Notes under the pieces: generated by a model
What the model saw: the letters and a program-made list of their open reading frames with translations, nothing else
Told to the model about the DNA's origin: nothing
The model's database searches: none
Translations under genes and position numbers: made by a program
Part shown: positions 1 to 6,683 of the stretch, in pieces
Numbering within the stretch: position 1 is the first letter of the stretch
How the letters are laid out: each line of letters begins with the position of its first letter
Origin: Acidobacteriaceae bacterium
GTDB taxonomy: Bacteria > Acidobacteriota > Terriglobia > Terriglobales > Acidobacteriaceae
Direction of reading: 5' to 3'
Length of the DNA: 32,977 nucleotides
Assembly (NCBI GenBank): GCA_031296325.1
Contig: JARLFY010000047.1
Location: 1 to 32,977, forward strand

Positions 1-31
1 TGAGCATCCGCATCAGGCTCTTGGGCGACTT
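1..31. repeat. 31-bp direct repeat, copy 1
   Basis: Identical to 2155-2185. It lies in the 5' part of the small regulator gene and may extend beyond the window edge. Confidence 0.85.
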
Positions 32-64
32 CGCCAGCGCCCGCTCTTCCTGCCCGCAAGCCAT
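1..64 (-). CDS. 5' end of small HTH regulator / addiction-module antidote-like protein (partial)
   Basis: Only the start is inside the window. On the minus strand the frame opens MACGQEERALAKSPKSLMRML and runs off the left edge. Its ATG (64-62) shares one base with the TGA of the upstream antitoxin gene (TGATG), which suggests translational coupling. The KSPKSLMRML core resembles the C-terminal part of HTH regulators found beside RelE-like toxins. The same 31 bases recur at 2155-2185, where the rest of such a protein can be read. The first ~10 residues are not family-like, so the original N-terminus may have been lost by rearrangement. Function as an antitoxin is inferred. Confidence 0.5.
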   Translation of the reverse strand, partial: MACGQEERALAKSPKSLMRML

Positions 65-387
65 CACGCCAGCATCTTCAACCCATGCTTCTGCACGATG
101 GTCAGCAGCTTGACGGCCATGCCGCTGGGCTTTTTTACGCCCGTCTCCCACTTCTCCACCGTGGATTCGCTGGTGTTCAGGTAGCGCGCGAAGATCGGCT
201 GGCTGACGCGCTGGCTCTCGCGTATCTGCTTGATCTGCGCTGGCTCAAAGCTCTCCGGCACGGCGATGCAAGCCACATCAAAGCTCCGCATCGTCGCCTT
301 GTCGAGCGCGCCCACCTTCAGCATCGCCGCAGCCGACGAGTGGATCGCCTCGAACGCGTCGCTCTTGAACCTACGCTTGGTCGTCAT
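64..387 (-). CDS. XRE/HigA-like (NadS-type) HTH antitoxin
   Basis: A 107-residue DNA-binding protein, the likely antitoxin and autorepressor of the RelE-like toxin encoded just upstream. The C-terminal half holds a clear XRE helix-turn-helix (about residues 58-95: IKQIRESQRVSQPIFARYLN, then STVEKWETG). The order toxin then HTH antitoxin is the usual one for RelE (PF06296-like)/NadS pairs. The ATG at 387 was chosen because it gives a normal-length family member and overlaps the toxin stop (371-373) by 17 bases, the compact layout expected of such an operon. The longer upstream frame to 534 runs through the toxin remnant and inserted DNA. The gene is intact although its toxin is interrupted, so it may now be an orphan antitoxin whose transcription is uncertain. 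Confidence 0.8.
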   Translation of the reverse strand: MTTKRRFKSDAFEAIHSSAAAMLKVGALDKATMRSFDVACIAVPESFEPAQIKQIRESQRVSQPIFARYLNTSESTVEKWETGVKKPSGMAVKLLTIVQKHGLKMLA

Positions 388-494
388 GGCATTCTCCCTG
401 AGTGCAAATCTCAAACCAATCCTTCTCCCGCAGCAACCGACCGACCTGCTCGACCGACAGCCGCGTGTAAACCTTCGCCAGTTCCCGAAAGCTG

Positions 495-500
495 TCCAAC
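495..500. repeat. Target site duplication, left copy (TCCAAC)
   Basis: Directly abuts the left terminal inverted repeat. It is identical to 1714-1719 and lies within the toxin codons for leucine-aspartate. Confidence 0.8.
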
Positions 501-511
501 TGCTGGCTGCA

Positions 512-600
512 ATCAATTCCGCCACCCAATACACTGATATGCCGCCACCCCCTGTAAAGTGATGCCGCCACCGCTACAACGCATTCCGCCACTGATTTAG
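512..600 (+). repeat. Left subterminal repeat cluster of the element
   Basis: Four copies of a CCGCCAC(C) core start at 519, 542, 565 and 586, spaced 23, 23 and 21 bases (about two helical turns). The bases between are diverged. They mirror the better-conserved right cluster and are probably transposase-binding sites. Confidence 0.65.
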
Positions 601-822
601 CTGCCTGGGCGACGGTCTCAGAAGTATCATCCGCGCCGAAGGCGTGGTCGGGGTTCGTAGTTTCTCAAAACGCCCCGTTTTCCGGGAAATAGCGCCTCTC
701 CCCTTTTCTGACGATCTGCGCGTGTCTCCCTAAAGAAGGAGAAGGACAGGTTGTGAGTCGGGACGATTTCCTGGTTTGTCTAACGATGGGCTATTGTCAA
801 TGTGGCCCCTCCGGAGGAACGT

Positions 823-1485
823 GTGAAGCGCTGCATATTGATTCTGCTGCTTAGCATTTCGGTTTCCGCCTCAGCTCAGGCGAAACCTACAGAAGCCTGC
901 CCTTTTATTGGCTTTGAGAGCGATTCGCAGAAGGAGACAAATCTTGCTGAGGTGAATACGAAAACACCGGCTCTAATGTGGACGGCTTGTGATTCTCCAA
1001 CGGGCTGTTTCTCGCTGAAGCTTGATCCTGGCTCACCGGTATTGATTTATAGGAACAATGGCGAGTGGACGTGCGGTTACGGAGTTGACCGCCATGGAGC
1101 AGCGCCGGCATGGTTCCGAACCAAGGACTTACGTCCGCTGAAATTTACGACGGCTCCTCCGATTGAAGCCTGGTATGGGGTTTGGAAGGGCGGCGGGGAT
1201 CGGGTGGCGATTTCAGCAAGCAAGAATGCTGGAGAATTGCGCTTGGTGGGGAACGCTATTTGGCAGGGTGCGAACGGGAACGAACACTTCGGCAATGTGA
1301 CGGGCAATGCCGTTCCAATCGGCAATCGACTTCACATAGTAGATGGGGGATGTGTGATCGACCTGACGCTAGCTGGAAAATACATGCTTGCGGACGATAA
1401 CCAAGGGTGCGGCGGCATGAATGTCAGGTTCTCAGGGTTTTGGAAACGCGCATCGATCGGTCGGGCGGCGACTGCCAAGCCATGA
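823..1485 (+). CDS. Secreted hypothetical protein, passenger gene of the element
   Basis: A 220-residue protein of unknown function. The GTG at 823 was chosen over GTG 802 because GGAGG (813-817) lies 5 bases upstream and the product then begins with a good signal peptide (V/MKRCILILLLSISVSASAQA), implying export to the periplasm. The mature part has about six cysteines. The middle stretch (CGYGVDRHGAAPAWFRTKDL) resembles an SH3-like strand pattern. The C-terminal half (WYGVWKGG... through DDNQGCGGMNVRFSGFWKR) looks like a small beta-sandwich with a paired CGG motif. I recognise no family with certainty. It is the sole cargo of the 501-1713 element, between the repeat clusters and opposite to the toxin strand. 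About 220 bases upstream and 120 downstream within the element show no other gene. Confidence 0.75.
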   Translation: MKRCILILLLSISVSASAQAKPTEACPFIGFESDSQKETNLAEVNTKTPALMWTACDSPTGCFSLKLDPGSPVLIYRNNGEWTCGYGVDRHGAAPAWFRTKDLRPLKFTTAPPIEAWYGVWKGGGDRVAISASKNAGELRLVGNAIWQGANGNEHFGNVTGNAVPIGNRLHIVDGGCVIDLTLAGKYMLADDNQGCGGMNVRFSGFWKRASIGRAATAKP

Positions 1486-1494
1486 TGGCTTGGC
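1474..1494 (+). terminator. Hairpin over the stop codon of the passenger gene
   Basis: GCCAAGCC (1474-1481) pairs exactly with GGCTTGGC (1487-1494), with the TGA stop (1483-1485) in the loop. There is no U-run after it, so it may act as an mRNA-stabilising or factor-dependent end rather than a classical terminator. Confidence 0.4.
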
Positions 1495-1606
1495 CCAAGG
1501 TATAGGACAATCGCAGGACAGCGCAATTTATTCAAACTGAGACACTACCGCGGTCCCGCGTGCAAAGTCGCATTTTCGGCAACTTCGATTCGACCGCCCT
1601 CCACCG

Positions 1607-1708
1607 GCTGGCGGGATTCGTGTGAAATGGGTGGCGGGATAACTATGCAGCAGCTAACGTCCCAGGTGGCGGCATAACTTTGCAGCGGTGGCGGCATAAC
1701 TGTGCAGC
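1607..1708 (-). repeat. Right subterminal repeat cluster of the element
   Basis: Three 22-base repeats start at 1630, 1665 and 1687, the last two directly abutting. A degenerate fourth (GCTGGCGG) is at 1607. They have inverse orientation to the left cluster, as expected for paired element ends. Confidence 0.75.
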
Positions 1709-1713
1709 CAGCA

Positions 1714-1719
1714 TCCAAC
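1714..1719. repeat. Target site duplication, right copy (TCCAAC)
   Basis: Directly abuts the right terminal inverted repeat and equals 495-500. Removing one copy with the element repairs the toxin frame exactly. Confidence 0.8.
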
Positions 1720-1994
1720 TCGTCGTCCGCGATATTCGCTCGATCCTTCTTGGCGAAGAGATACTCATAGACCCAGAACTGTCGTCCCTTGGCCAGCACA
1801 ATCGAGCGATACAGATTCTTGCTCAGGCGCTTCTTGAAGACTCCGCCGCCCAGATCGTCGGCCTGCCCCAGCATCACCTGCCGAATGGCGGCGCAAAGCT
1901 CGTCGTCCGCGATGTGCGCCTTGCGTGCCGCCTTGGTGAACCAAGCCGTCTTGAAGACTCGCTCCGCCCCACCATCTGGATTCGTCATATCCAT

Positions 1995-2015
1995 ATAGTA
2001 TCACCTAGTGCTATC
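1995..2015 (-). promoter_or_regulatory. Extended -10 promoter and possible operator of the TA operon
   Basis: Read on the minus strand, TGATACTAT is an extended -10 (TGnTACTAT, hexamer at 2000-1995). Transcription would start close to the second ATG (1988-1986), implying a leaderless or nearly leaderless mRNA. An imperfect dyad (GATAGCAC .. GTGATAC) overlaps it, the usual place for TA autoregulation. Motif-based inference only. Confidence 0.4.
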
Positions 2016-2050
2016 TTTAGAATGCAAGACTGAACGTCCCATTCACCGTC

Positions 2051-2209
2051 TCACGCGGCGGCAGCGGCGTGGACTTCGAGGACGGTGCCTTCAATCTTTT
2101 GCAGGCAGGCGAGCATCTCGCAGAGGTTGCGTGCCTGCGGGTTTCCCTCCGCGCTGAGCATCCGCATCAGGCTCTTGGGCGACTTGGAGGACTCGGCCGG
2201 GTACACCAT
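2051..2209 (-). CDS. Small HTH regulator-like ORF / remnant duplicated from the left-edge gene
   Basis: On the minus strand ATG 2209 opens a 52-residue frame. Eight unrelated residues (MVYPAESS) are followed by KSPKSLMRMLSAEGNPQARN and then LCEMLACLQKIEGTVLEV and a poly-alanine tail, stop at 2053-2051. The S-x-E-G-N-P-x-x-x-N-L segment is typical of the C-terminus of addiction-module antidote/HTH regulators. Bases 2155-2185 are identical to 1-31, but the sequences diverge upstream. This is therefore most likely a 3' fragment left by a duplication or recombination at that repeat. Expression is unproven. Confidence 0.45.
   Translation of the reverse strand: MVYPAESSKSPKSLMRMLSAEGNPQARNLCEMLACLQKIEGTVLEVHAAAAA
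2155..2185. repeat. 31-bp direct repeat, copy 2
   Basis: Identical to 1-31. Together the two copies bracket the whole toxin-antitoxin region. Confidence 0.85.
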
Positions 2210-2286
2210 TCATCGCGCCCCCATCTCATACGATAACAAGGTCGCCCGTTTCGGCTAAACTTTACAGACGGAGGCTTGGTTTTCTT

Positions 2287-3507
2287 ATGGCGAACTTTCA
2301 CATCATGACCAAGCCGAATGGCCCGATCTGCAATCTGGATTGCACCTACTGCTTCTATCTGGAAAAGGAACATCTCTACTCCTCGCGCAAGAGCATGAAG
2401 ATGCCGGACGATGTGCTGGAGTCCTTCATCCAGCAATACATCCAGTCGCAAGATGCCCCGACCATCCCCTTCGCATGGCAGGGCGGCGAGCCGACCCTAC
2501 TCGGAATTCCCTTCTTCGAGCGAGTCGTCGAGTTACAAATAAAATATTCCGATGGAAAACAGATAGAAAATTCCCTCCAGACAAACGGAACTCTGCTGGA
2601 TAACGCATGGGGAGAGTTTCTAGCGCGGCATAATTTCTTAGTAGGCGTCTCCATCGACGGCACAGAGAAGCTACACGATGCATACCGCATCGACAAAGGC
2701 AGACAGCCTACGCACAGCCGCGTCCTACGCGGAATTCGCATCTTGCAGCAGCATGGAGTCGAGTTCAATACGCTGACCGTAGTGAATCGAATTAATTCCT
2801 ATCACGCGCATGAGGTTTATAGCTTCCTAAAAGAAATTGGCAGTAAGTATCTACAGTTTATTCCTGTAGTAGAGCGAGTTTCCGAACAACCGAACGCCAA
2901 CGGGCTACGCCTGCTCAAACCATTTTCGCCACACGCATTGACCGTCTCCGAGTGGTCGGTCGAATCATTGCAATATGGAATATTTTTACAACAGATCTTC
3001 GACCAGTGGGTTCGTGCGGACGTAGCGCGAACCTTTATACAGGTCTTCGATGTAGCTATGGAGTCGTGGCTAGGGTTGCAGCAGAGTCTATGTGTATTTA
3101 CGCGTACCTGTGGCTCTGCAATGGCCATGGAACATAATGGAGATTTATATTCCTGCGACCACTTCGTATATCCCGACAACAAATTGGGAAATATATTGCA
3201 GCGCCCGCTTACTGTATTAGCGGCGTCGCAGCAGCAAGCTCGTTTTGGCAAAGGCAAGGAGCTAGGGCTCCCCAAAGATTGTCTGGAGTGCGACGTTCGT
3301 TTTGCCTGTAATGGCGAGTGTCCCAAGCATCGCTTTCTCCAAGCCGAATCAGGCGAGCCGGGATTAAATTATCTCTGTGCAGGCTATAAATATTTTTTCC
3401 ATCACATTGATCCCTACATGCAATTCATGACCAACGAACTACAGCACGACAGAGCCCCAGCCAACGTAATGGATTGGGCGCGCAACCAGCAATTCACCGC
3501 TCGATAA
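2287..3507 (+). CDS. Radical SAM/SPASM anaerobic sulfatase-maturating enzyme-like protein (anSME)
   Basis: A 406-residue cytosolic enzyme of the family that converts an active-site Cys or Ser of sulfatases to formylglycine, using S-adenosylmethionine and [4Fe-4S] clusters. The radical SAM motif C15-N-L-D-C19-T-Y-C22 is near the N-terminus, at the same residue numbers as in the clostridial anSME. A 'SIDG' segment follows. The SPASM part has YSCDHFVYPDNKLGN, whose Asp matches the family's catalytic aspartate, then CLECDVRFACNGECPKHRF for the auxiliary clusters. The C-terminus (CAGYKYFFHHIDPYM) is family-typical. GGAGG lies about a dozen bases before ATG 2287. No sulfatase is in the window, so the substrate is encoded elsewhere or differs. 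The gene is visibly richer in A/T than its neighbours (e.g. 2535-2580), which may indicate transfer. Confidence 0.85.
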   Translation: MANFHIMTKPNGPICNLDCTYCFYLEKEHLYSSRKSMKMPDDVLESFIQQYIQSQDAPTIPFAWQGGEPTLLGIPFFERVVELQIKYSDGKQIENSLQTNGTLLDNAWGEFLARHNFLVGVSIDGTEKLHDAYRIDKGRQPTHSRVLRGIRILQQHGVEFNTLTVVNRINSYHAHEVYSFLKEIGSKYLQFIPVVERVSEQPNANGLRLLKPFSPHALTVSEWSVESLQYGIFLQQIFDQWVRADVARTFIQVFDVAMESWLGLQQSLCVFTRTCGSAMAMEHNGDLYSCDHFVYPDNKLGNILQRPLTVLAASQQQARFGKGKELGLPKDCLECDVRFACNGECPKHRFLQAESGEPGLNYLCAGYKYFFHHIDPYMQFMTNELQHDRAPANVMDWARNQQFTAR

Positions 3508-3544
3508 TTCGCATCAGCAGTCTTTCATCGTGATGCCAGCACAA

Positions 3545-5134
3545 CTAGATCTGGCCGGAGAAGCGGAGTTGTCCACGCCGCAGCAGCGAGTGCTTCGCAA
3601 CTTCGGCGCGCCGGGGAAAGTCCAGACGGGAGTGAGCGCCACGGCTCTCTTCCCTTCCCAACGCCGCCTGCACGATCACCTCGGCCACCGTCAGCAGGTT
3701 GCGCGCCTCCAACGCTCGCCGCGTCAAGCCGCTCTTCCCCGCGCCCTGCCCCGTCGCAGTCTGCCGCAGCGCCTGCAAGCCAGCCTGCGCCCGCTGCAAG
3801 CCTGCCGCATCACGCAGCAGCCCCGCATCGCGCCACATCAGCCGCTGCAACTGCGCAATCCACTCCTCCACATCGGCCACATCCACCAAGCCCGATGAGT
3901 CCGAGTCTGCTGCTCCCTGCTCTATGGATCCCTGCTCCGAGATCATCGCCTCGGCAGCCAGCGCGCCGAAGACCAGCCCTTCCAACAGCGAATTACTTGC
4001 CAGCCGATTCGCTCCATGCACTCCGGTACATGCCGCCTCGCCCGCCGCGTACAAACCAGCCAGCGACGTCCTCCCATGCTCATCCGTGCGCACACCGCCC
4101 ATCAGGTAGTGAGCCGCTGGCCGCACCGGAATCGGATCCCGCGCCAGTTCCAACCCGTAGTCGGCCAGAAATCCCGATATTCCCGGAAATCTCGCCTTCA
4201 GGTCCATCTTCTTACCCACCTCGCGCATGTCCAGATAGACCGGCCCGGCCAGCTCTTCGTGCGCAATCGCCCGCGCCACCACGTCACGCGGAGCCAGTTC
4301 CAGCCCCGGATGATAGCGCTCCATGAACCGCTCTCCGCGAGAGTTTATCAGCCATGCTCCCTCACCGCGCAGCGCCTCGCTCATCAGAAATCGCGGCGCG
4401 CCCTCCAGCGCAAAAGCGGTCGGATGGAACTGATAGAACTCCATGTCCATCAGCTCCGCGCCAGAGCGATAGGCCATCGCAATGCCGTCGCCTGTAGCCA
4501 CCGCCGGGTTGGTCGTGTCGCTGTAGACCTGCCCTGCGCCGCCGCTGGCCAGCAGCACCGCCCGCGCGCGCACCTCGTGCAACTCTCCCGCCGCATCCAG
4601 CAACGTCGCCCCCACCACGCGCTCCGCATTGCCTTGCCTACAGACGAGCAGATCCACCGCCGTCGTCCACTCCATCAACTCCACGCGCTCCAACCCGCGC
4701 ACAGTGCGCAGCAGCGAGACGGCAATCTCCTTGCCGGTCGCGTCGCCGTTGGCATGGAGAATCCTCGGCAAGCTGTGCGCACCCTCGCGCGTCCGCATCA
4801 GTTCTCCATTCTGCTCAGAACCCGCCGAATAGCGATCGAAGCCCGTGCCCCAGCGCAGCAACTCCTCGACGCGCATCGGCCCCTGCTCCACCAACACCGC
4901 TGCAGCCTTGGCGTTTACCAGCCCATCGCCCGCCGAAATTGTGTCGGAGAGATGCAGAGCCACGTCCTCATCGCCGCCCATCGCCACAGCGATTCCACCC
5001 TGCGCATAGGCCGTGTTCGACTCCTCCAGCCCATCCTTGCTGACCACCAGAACCTTACCAACCTCTGCCAGCCCCACCGCCGCCCGCAACCCAGCGACCC
5101 CACCGCCTATGATCAAAAAGTCCACAACGCGCAT
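3545..5134 (-). CDS. nadB: L-aspartate oxidase
   Basis: A 529-residue FAD enzyme that oxidises L-aspartate to iminoaspartate, the first step of de novo NAD synthesis, which feeds quinolinate synthase NadA. The N-terminus has the dinucleotide-binding signature [14 protein letters not shown]. The succinate dehydrogenase/fumarate reductase flavoprotein family motifs follow: [48 protein letters not shown] and [21 protein letters not shown] helical C-terminal domain completes the normal family length. It is convergent with the radical SAM gene (37 bases between stops) and divergent from aroB with a 74-base gap that must contain both promoters. nadA and nadC are not in the window. Confidence 0.95.
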   Translation of the reverse strand: MRVVDFLIIGGGVAGLRAAVGLAEVGKVLVVSKDGLEESNTAYAQGGIAVAMGGDEDVALHLSDTISAGDGLVNAKAAAVLVEQGPMRVEELLRWGTGFDRYSAGSEQNGELMRTREGAHSLPRILHANGDATGKEIAVSLLRTVRGLERVELMEWTTAVDLLVCRQGNAERVVGATLLDAAGELHEVRARAVLLASGGAGQVYSDTTNPAVATGDGIAMAYRSGAELMDMEFYQFHPTAFALEGAPRFLMSEALRGEGAWLINSRGERFMERYHPGLELAPRDVVARAIAHEELAGPVYLDMREVGKKMDLKARFPGISGFLADYGLELARDPIPVRPAAHYLMGGVRTDEHGRTSLAGLYAAGEAACTGVHGANRLASNSLLEGLVFGALAAEAMISEQGSIEQGAADSDSSGLVDVADVEEWIAQLQRLMWRDAGLLRDAAGLQRAQAGLQALRQTATGQGAGKSGLTRRALEARNLLTVAEVIVQAALGREESRGAHSRLDFPRRAEVAKHSLLRRGQLRFSGQI

Positions 5135-5208
5135 TCTTAAAGGCTACCACCGCAGCCCCGCGCACTTCCTGCAATACTCCAGCGCGCTCCCTGCGATACC
5201 ATAGATCA

Positions 5209-6327
5209 GTGTCCACCATCCGCGTAACCACCGCCTCCGCCACCTACGACGTCACCATCGCGCCCAGTCTTCTGCGCACGCTGCACACCCGTTTGCGCAA
5301 GCTGACGCCTGGTAAAACGCCGCGCCTCTTCGTCGTCACCTCGCCCGAGATCTGGGCGCTTTGGAGCAAGCCCTTCCTCGCCAGCTTTCCGGCGAAGCAG
5401 AAGCCCACGGCGATCTTCCTTCCCGCCGGGGAGAGCCGCAAGCGCCTCGCGCAGGTCGAATCCCTCGCCCAGCAGCTAGCCCTCGCCGGGGCCGACCGCG
5501 ACTCCATCCTGCTCGCCTTCGGTGGCGGCATCATCGGCGACGTCACCGGCTTCCTCGCTGCCATCTACATGCGCGGCATCCGCTACGTCGGCCTGCCCAC
5601 CACCGTGCTGGCGCAGGTTGATTCCTCGCTCGGCGGCAAGACCGGCGTCAACCTCATCGCGGGCAAGAACCTCATCGGCTGCTTCCACCACCCGCTGGCC
5701 GTCTTCAGCGACATCGACACCCTGCGCACCCTCCCCGCCGCCGAACTCCGCGCCGGGCTGCAAGAGGCCATCAAGTCGGGAATCATCCGCGACCCCGCGC
5801 TCTTCCGCACGATGGAAAAGAACGCCGAAGCCATCCTCTCGGGAGACCCCGCAGCACTGCAAAAGGTCATCGCCGCCTGCGTCAAGGTCAAGGCCGAGGT
5901 CGTCAGCAAGGACGAAAAAGAGTCCGGCCTGCGCATGATCCTGAACTTCGGCCACACCATCGGCCACGCCATCGAGTCGGCCACACACTATCGCAAGCTG
6001 CTGCACGGCGAAGCGGTCGGATGGGGCTCCATCGCCGCGCTGCACCTCTCGCTGAACCGCGGCCTCATCTCGCCGGAAGACTTCGCCCGCATGGCCAACC
6101 TCATCCTGCGCTACGGCCCCATCCCCACCTTCAAGGTCGCTGCCAAGCCGCAAGCCTCCGCCGCCAAGCTCGTAGCCCTAACCTACGCCGACAAGAAGAA
6201 CCGCAGCGGCCAACGCGCCTTCGTCCTCGCCACCGGCATCGGCACAGCCGAAGTAGCCCACGATGTCACCGACGCCGAACTCCAAGCCGCCACCGAAGCC
6301 ATGCTCCAGACCATGCAGCAGTCGTAG
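5209..6327 (+). CDS. aroB: 3-dehydroquinate synthase
   Basis: A 372-residue cytosolic NAD- and metal-dependent enzyme. It turns DAHP into 3-dehydroquinate, the second step of the shikimate pathway to aromatic amino acids. Visible motifs: [15 protein letters not shown] (nucleotide site), [20 protein letters not shown], and [11 protein letters not shown]. The metal ligands are the Glu of [10 protein letters not shown] and the His residues of [12 protein letters not shown] and [10 protein letters not shown]. The start is GTG 5209, giving [15 protein letters not shown] as in relatives; no clear ribosome-binding site precedes it. A -10-like GATACCAT just upstream would allow a leaderless message. 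The stop codon lies in the first of three 20-base tandem repeats. Confidence 0.96.
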   Translation: MSTIRVTTASATYDVTIAPSLLRTLHTRLRKLTPGKTPRLFVVTSPEIWALWSKPFLASFPAKQKPTAIFLPAGESRKRLAQVESLAQQLALAGADRDSILLAFGGGIIGDVTGFLAAIYMRGIRYVGLPTTVLAQVDSSLGGKTGVNLIAGKNLIGCFHHPLAVFSDIDTLRTLPAAELRAGLQEAIKSGIIRDPALFRTMEKNAEAILSGDPAALQKVIAACVKVKAEVVSKDEKESGLRMILNFGHTIGHAIESATHYRKLLHGEAVGWGSIAALHLSLNRGLISPEDFARMANLILRYGPIPTFKVAAKPQASAAKLVALTYADKKNRSGQRAFVLATGIGTAEVAHDVTDAELQAATEAMLQTMQQS

Positions 6328-6378
6328 CCATTTAGAAACAGTCGCAGTTATTTAGAAGCAGTCGCAGCCCTCTATTTG
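6319..6378 (+). repeat. 20-bp tandem repeat, three copies, across the aroB stop
   Basis: Units beginning CAGTCG(T/C)AG start at 6319, 6339 and 6359, an exact 20-base period. Each ends in a TTTAGAA-like or CTCTATTT tract. The first unit includes the aroB stop codon. Confidence 0.75.
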
Positions 6379-6541
6379 TCATTCCGCAGCCCATTATTTG
6401 TCATTCCGTAACGATTTATTTGTCATTCCGTAGCGAAGCGAAGGAATCTGCTGTTTGTTGTTTGTCATTCTGAGCGAAGCGAAGAATCCCCGCATTTCGC
6501 TTGCGCTGTCACGATCTACACCATCGGGGAAAATGCACTAG
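6374..6541 (+). repeat. Composite dispersed repeat: three 22-bp heads plus two full units
   Basis: The head ATTTGTCATTCCG occurs at 6374, 6396 and 6418, exactly 22 bases apart. The third copy continues as a full unit with the tail GAAGGAATCTGCTG. A second full unit begins near 6458 (TTTGTCATTCTGAGCG, then AGAATCCCCGCATTTCGC) and runs to GGGGAAAATGCACTAG. It matches other copies in the window over about 80 bases. Confidence 0.85.
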
Positions 6542-6544
6542 ACT

Positions 6545-6640
6545 AAGGGCCAAAGGCCCGTTCTATATCAGCCTGGGCCGAATGCCTAGGTAAACGTTCA
6601 GCAAAGAATACAAGGGCTGAAGGCCCGCCCCATACCTTCA
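6545..6640 (+). repeat. Second dispersed repeat family (AAGGGCC..GGCCCGTTCTATAT), two copies
   Basis: The copy at 6545-6590 reads AAGGGCCAAAGGCCCG then TTCTATATCAGCCTGGGC. A shortened copy at 6613-6640 reads AAGGGCTGAAGGCCCG. Each starts with a small perfect GGGCC/GGCCC hairpin. The same unit recurs at 24945. Confidence 0.65.
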
Positions 6641-6683
6641 ACAAACGATTGACTCAGGCTCCTAGCCGTCTAACATAACTCTT

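Larger units (their letters stand above)
501..1713. mobile_element. Transposase-less passenger-carrying element with TG..CA ends (IS21/Tn7/Mu-like ends)
   Basis: The left end is TGCTGGCTGCA (501-511) and the right end its exact inverse TGCAGCCAGCA (1703-1713). Both are flanked by the direct duplication TCCAAC (495-500 and 1714-1719). Subterminal repeats with a CCGCCAC(C) core sit at 519, 542, 565 and 586 on the left. The inverse GGTGGCGG-type core is at 1607 (degenerate), 1630, 1665 and 1687 on the right; the last three extend to 22-base units of the form GGTGGCGG.ATAACT.TGCAGC. TG..CA ends with several subterminal binding sites are known for IS21, Mu and Tn7/Tn552-type DDE transposons. No transposase is present; the only good gene is a secreted-protein gene (823-1485). 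The element must have moved with help in trans, or lost its own transposase. Family assignment is inference. Confidence 0.8.
371..1994 (-). pseudogene. RelE-like type II toxin gene, split by an inserted element
   Basis: The 5' part (1994-1714) encodes MDMTNPDGGAERVFKTAWFT through FAKKDRANIADDELD. The 3' part (494-371) encodes SFRELAKVYTRLSVEQ through FEICTQGECHDDQA and a TAG stop. Both match the two halves of a RelE/HigB-type mRNA interferase. They are separated by the 501-1713 element and its TCCAAC duplication. Deleting the element and one duplicate leaves 281 + 124 = 405 bases, an exact 134-codon frame reading ADDELD-SFRELA. As it stands, translation from the 5' part enters the insertion and stops near 1545 after about 60 unrelated residues, so the toxin is probably inactive. 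Start choices are ATG 1994 or ATG 1988; the -10 position favours 1988. Confidence 0.85.

Noticed and set aside
1545-1713. Insertion-derived tail of the toxin frame as a real fusion protein
   Set aside because: The residues come from the element's terminal repeats (GCTVMPPPLQSY..), so this is a by-product of the insertion.
5476-6153. 225-codon minus-strand open frame
   Set aside because: Shadow of aroB with a composition expected from codon bias.
6374-6440. CRISPR-like array
   Set aside because: The 22-base units are contiguous tandem repeats of a known dispersed element, with no spacers and no cas genes.
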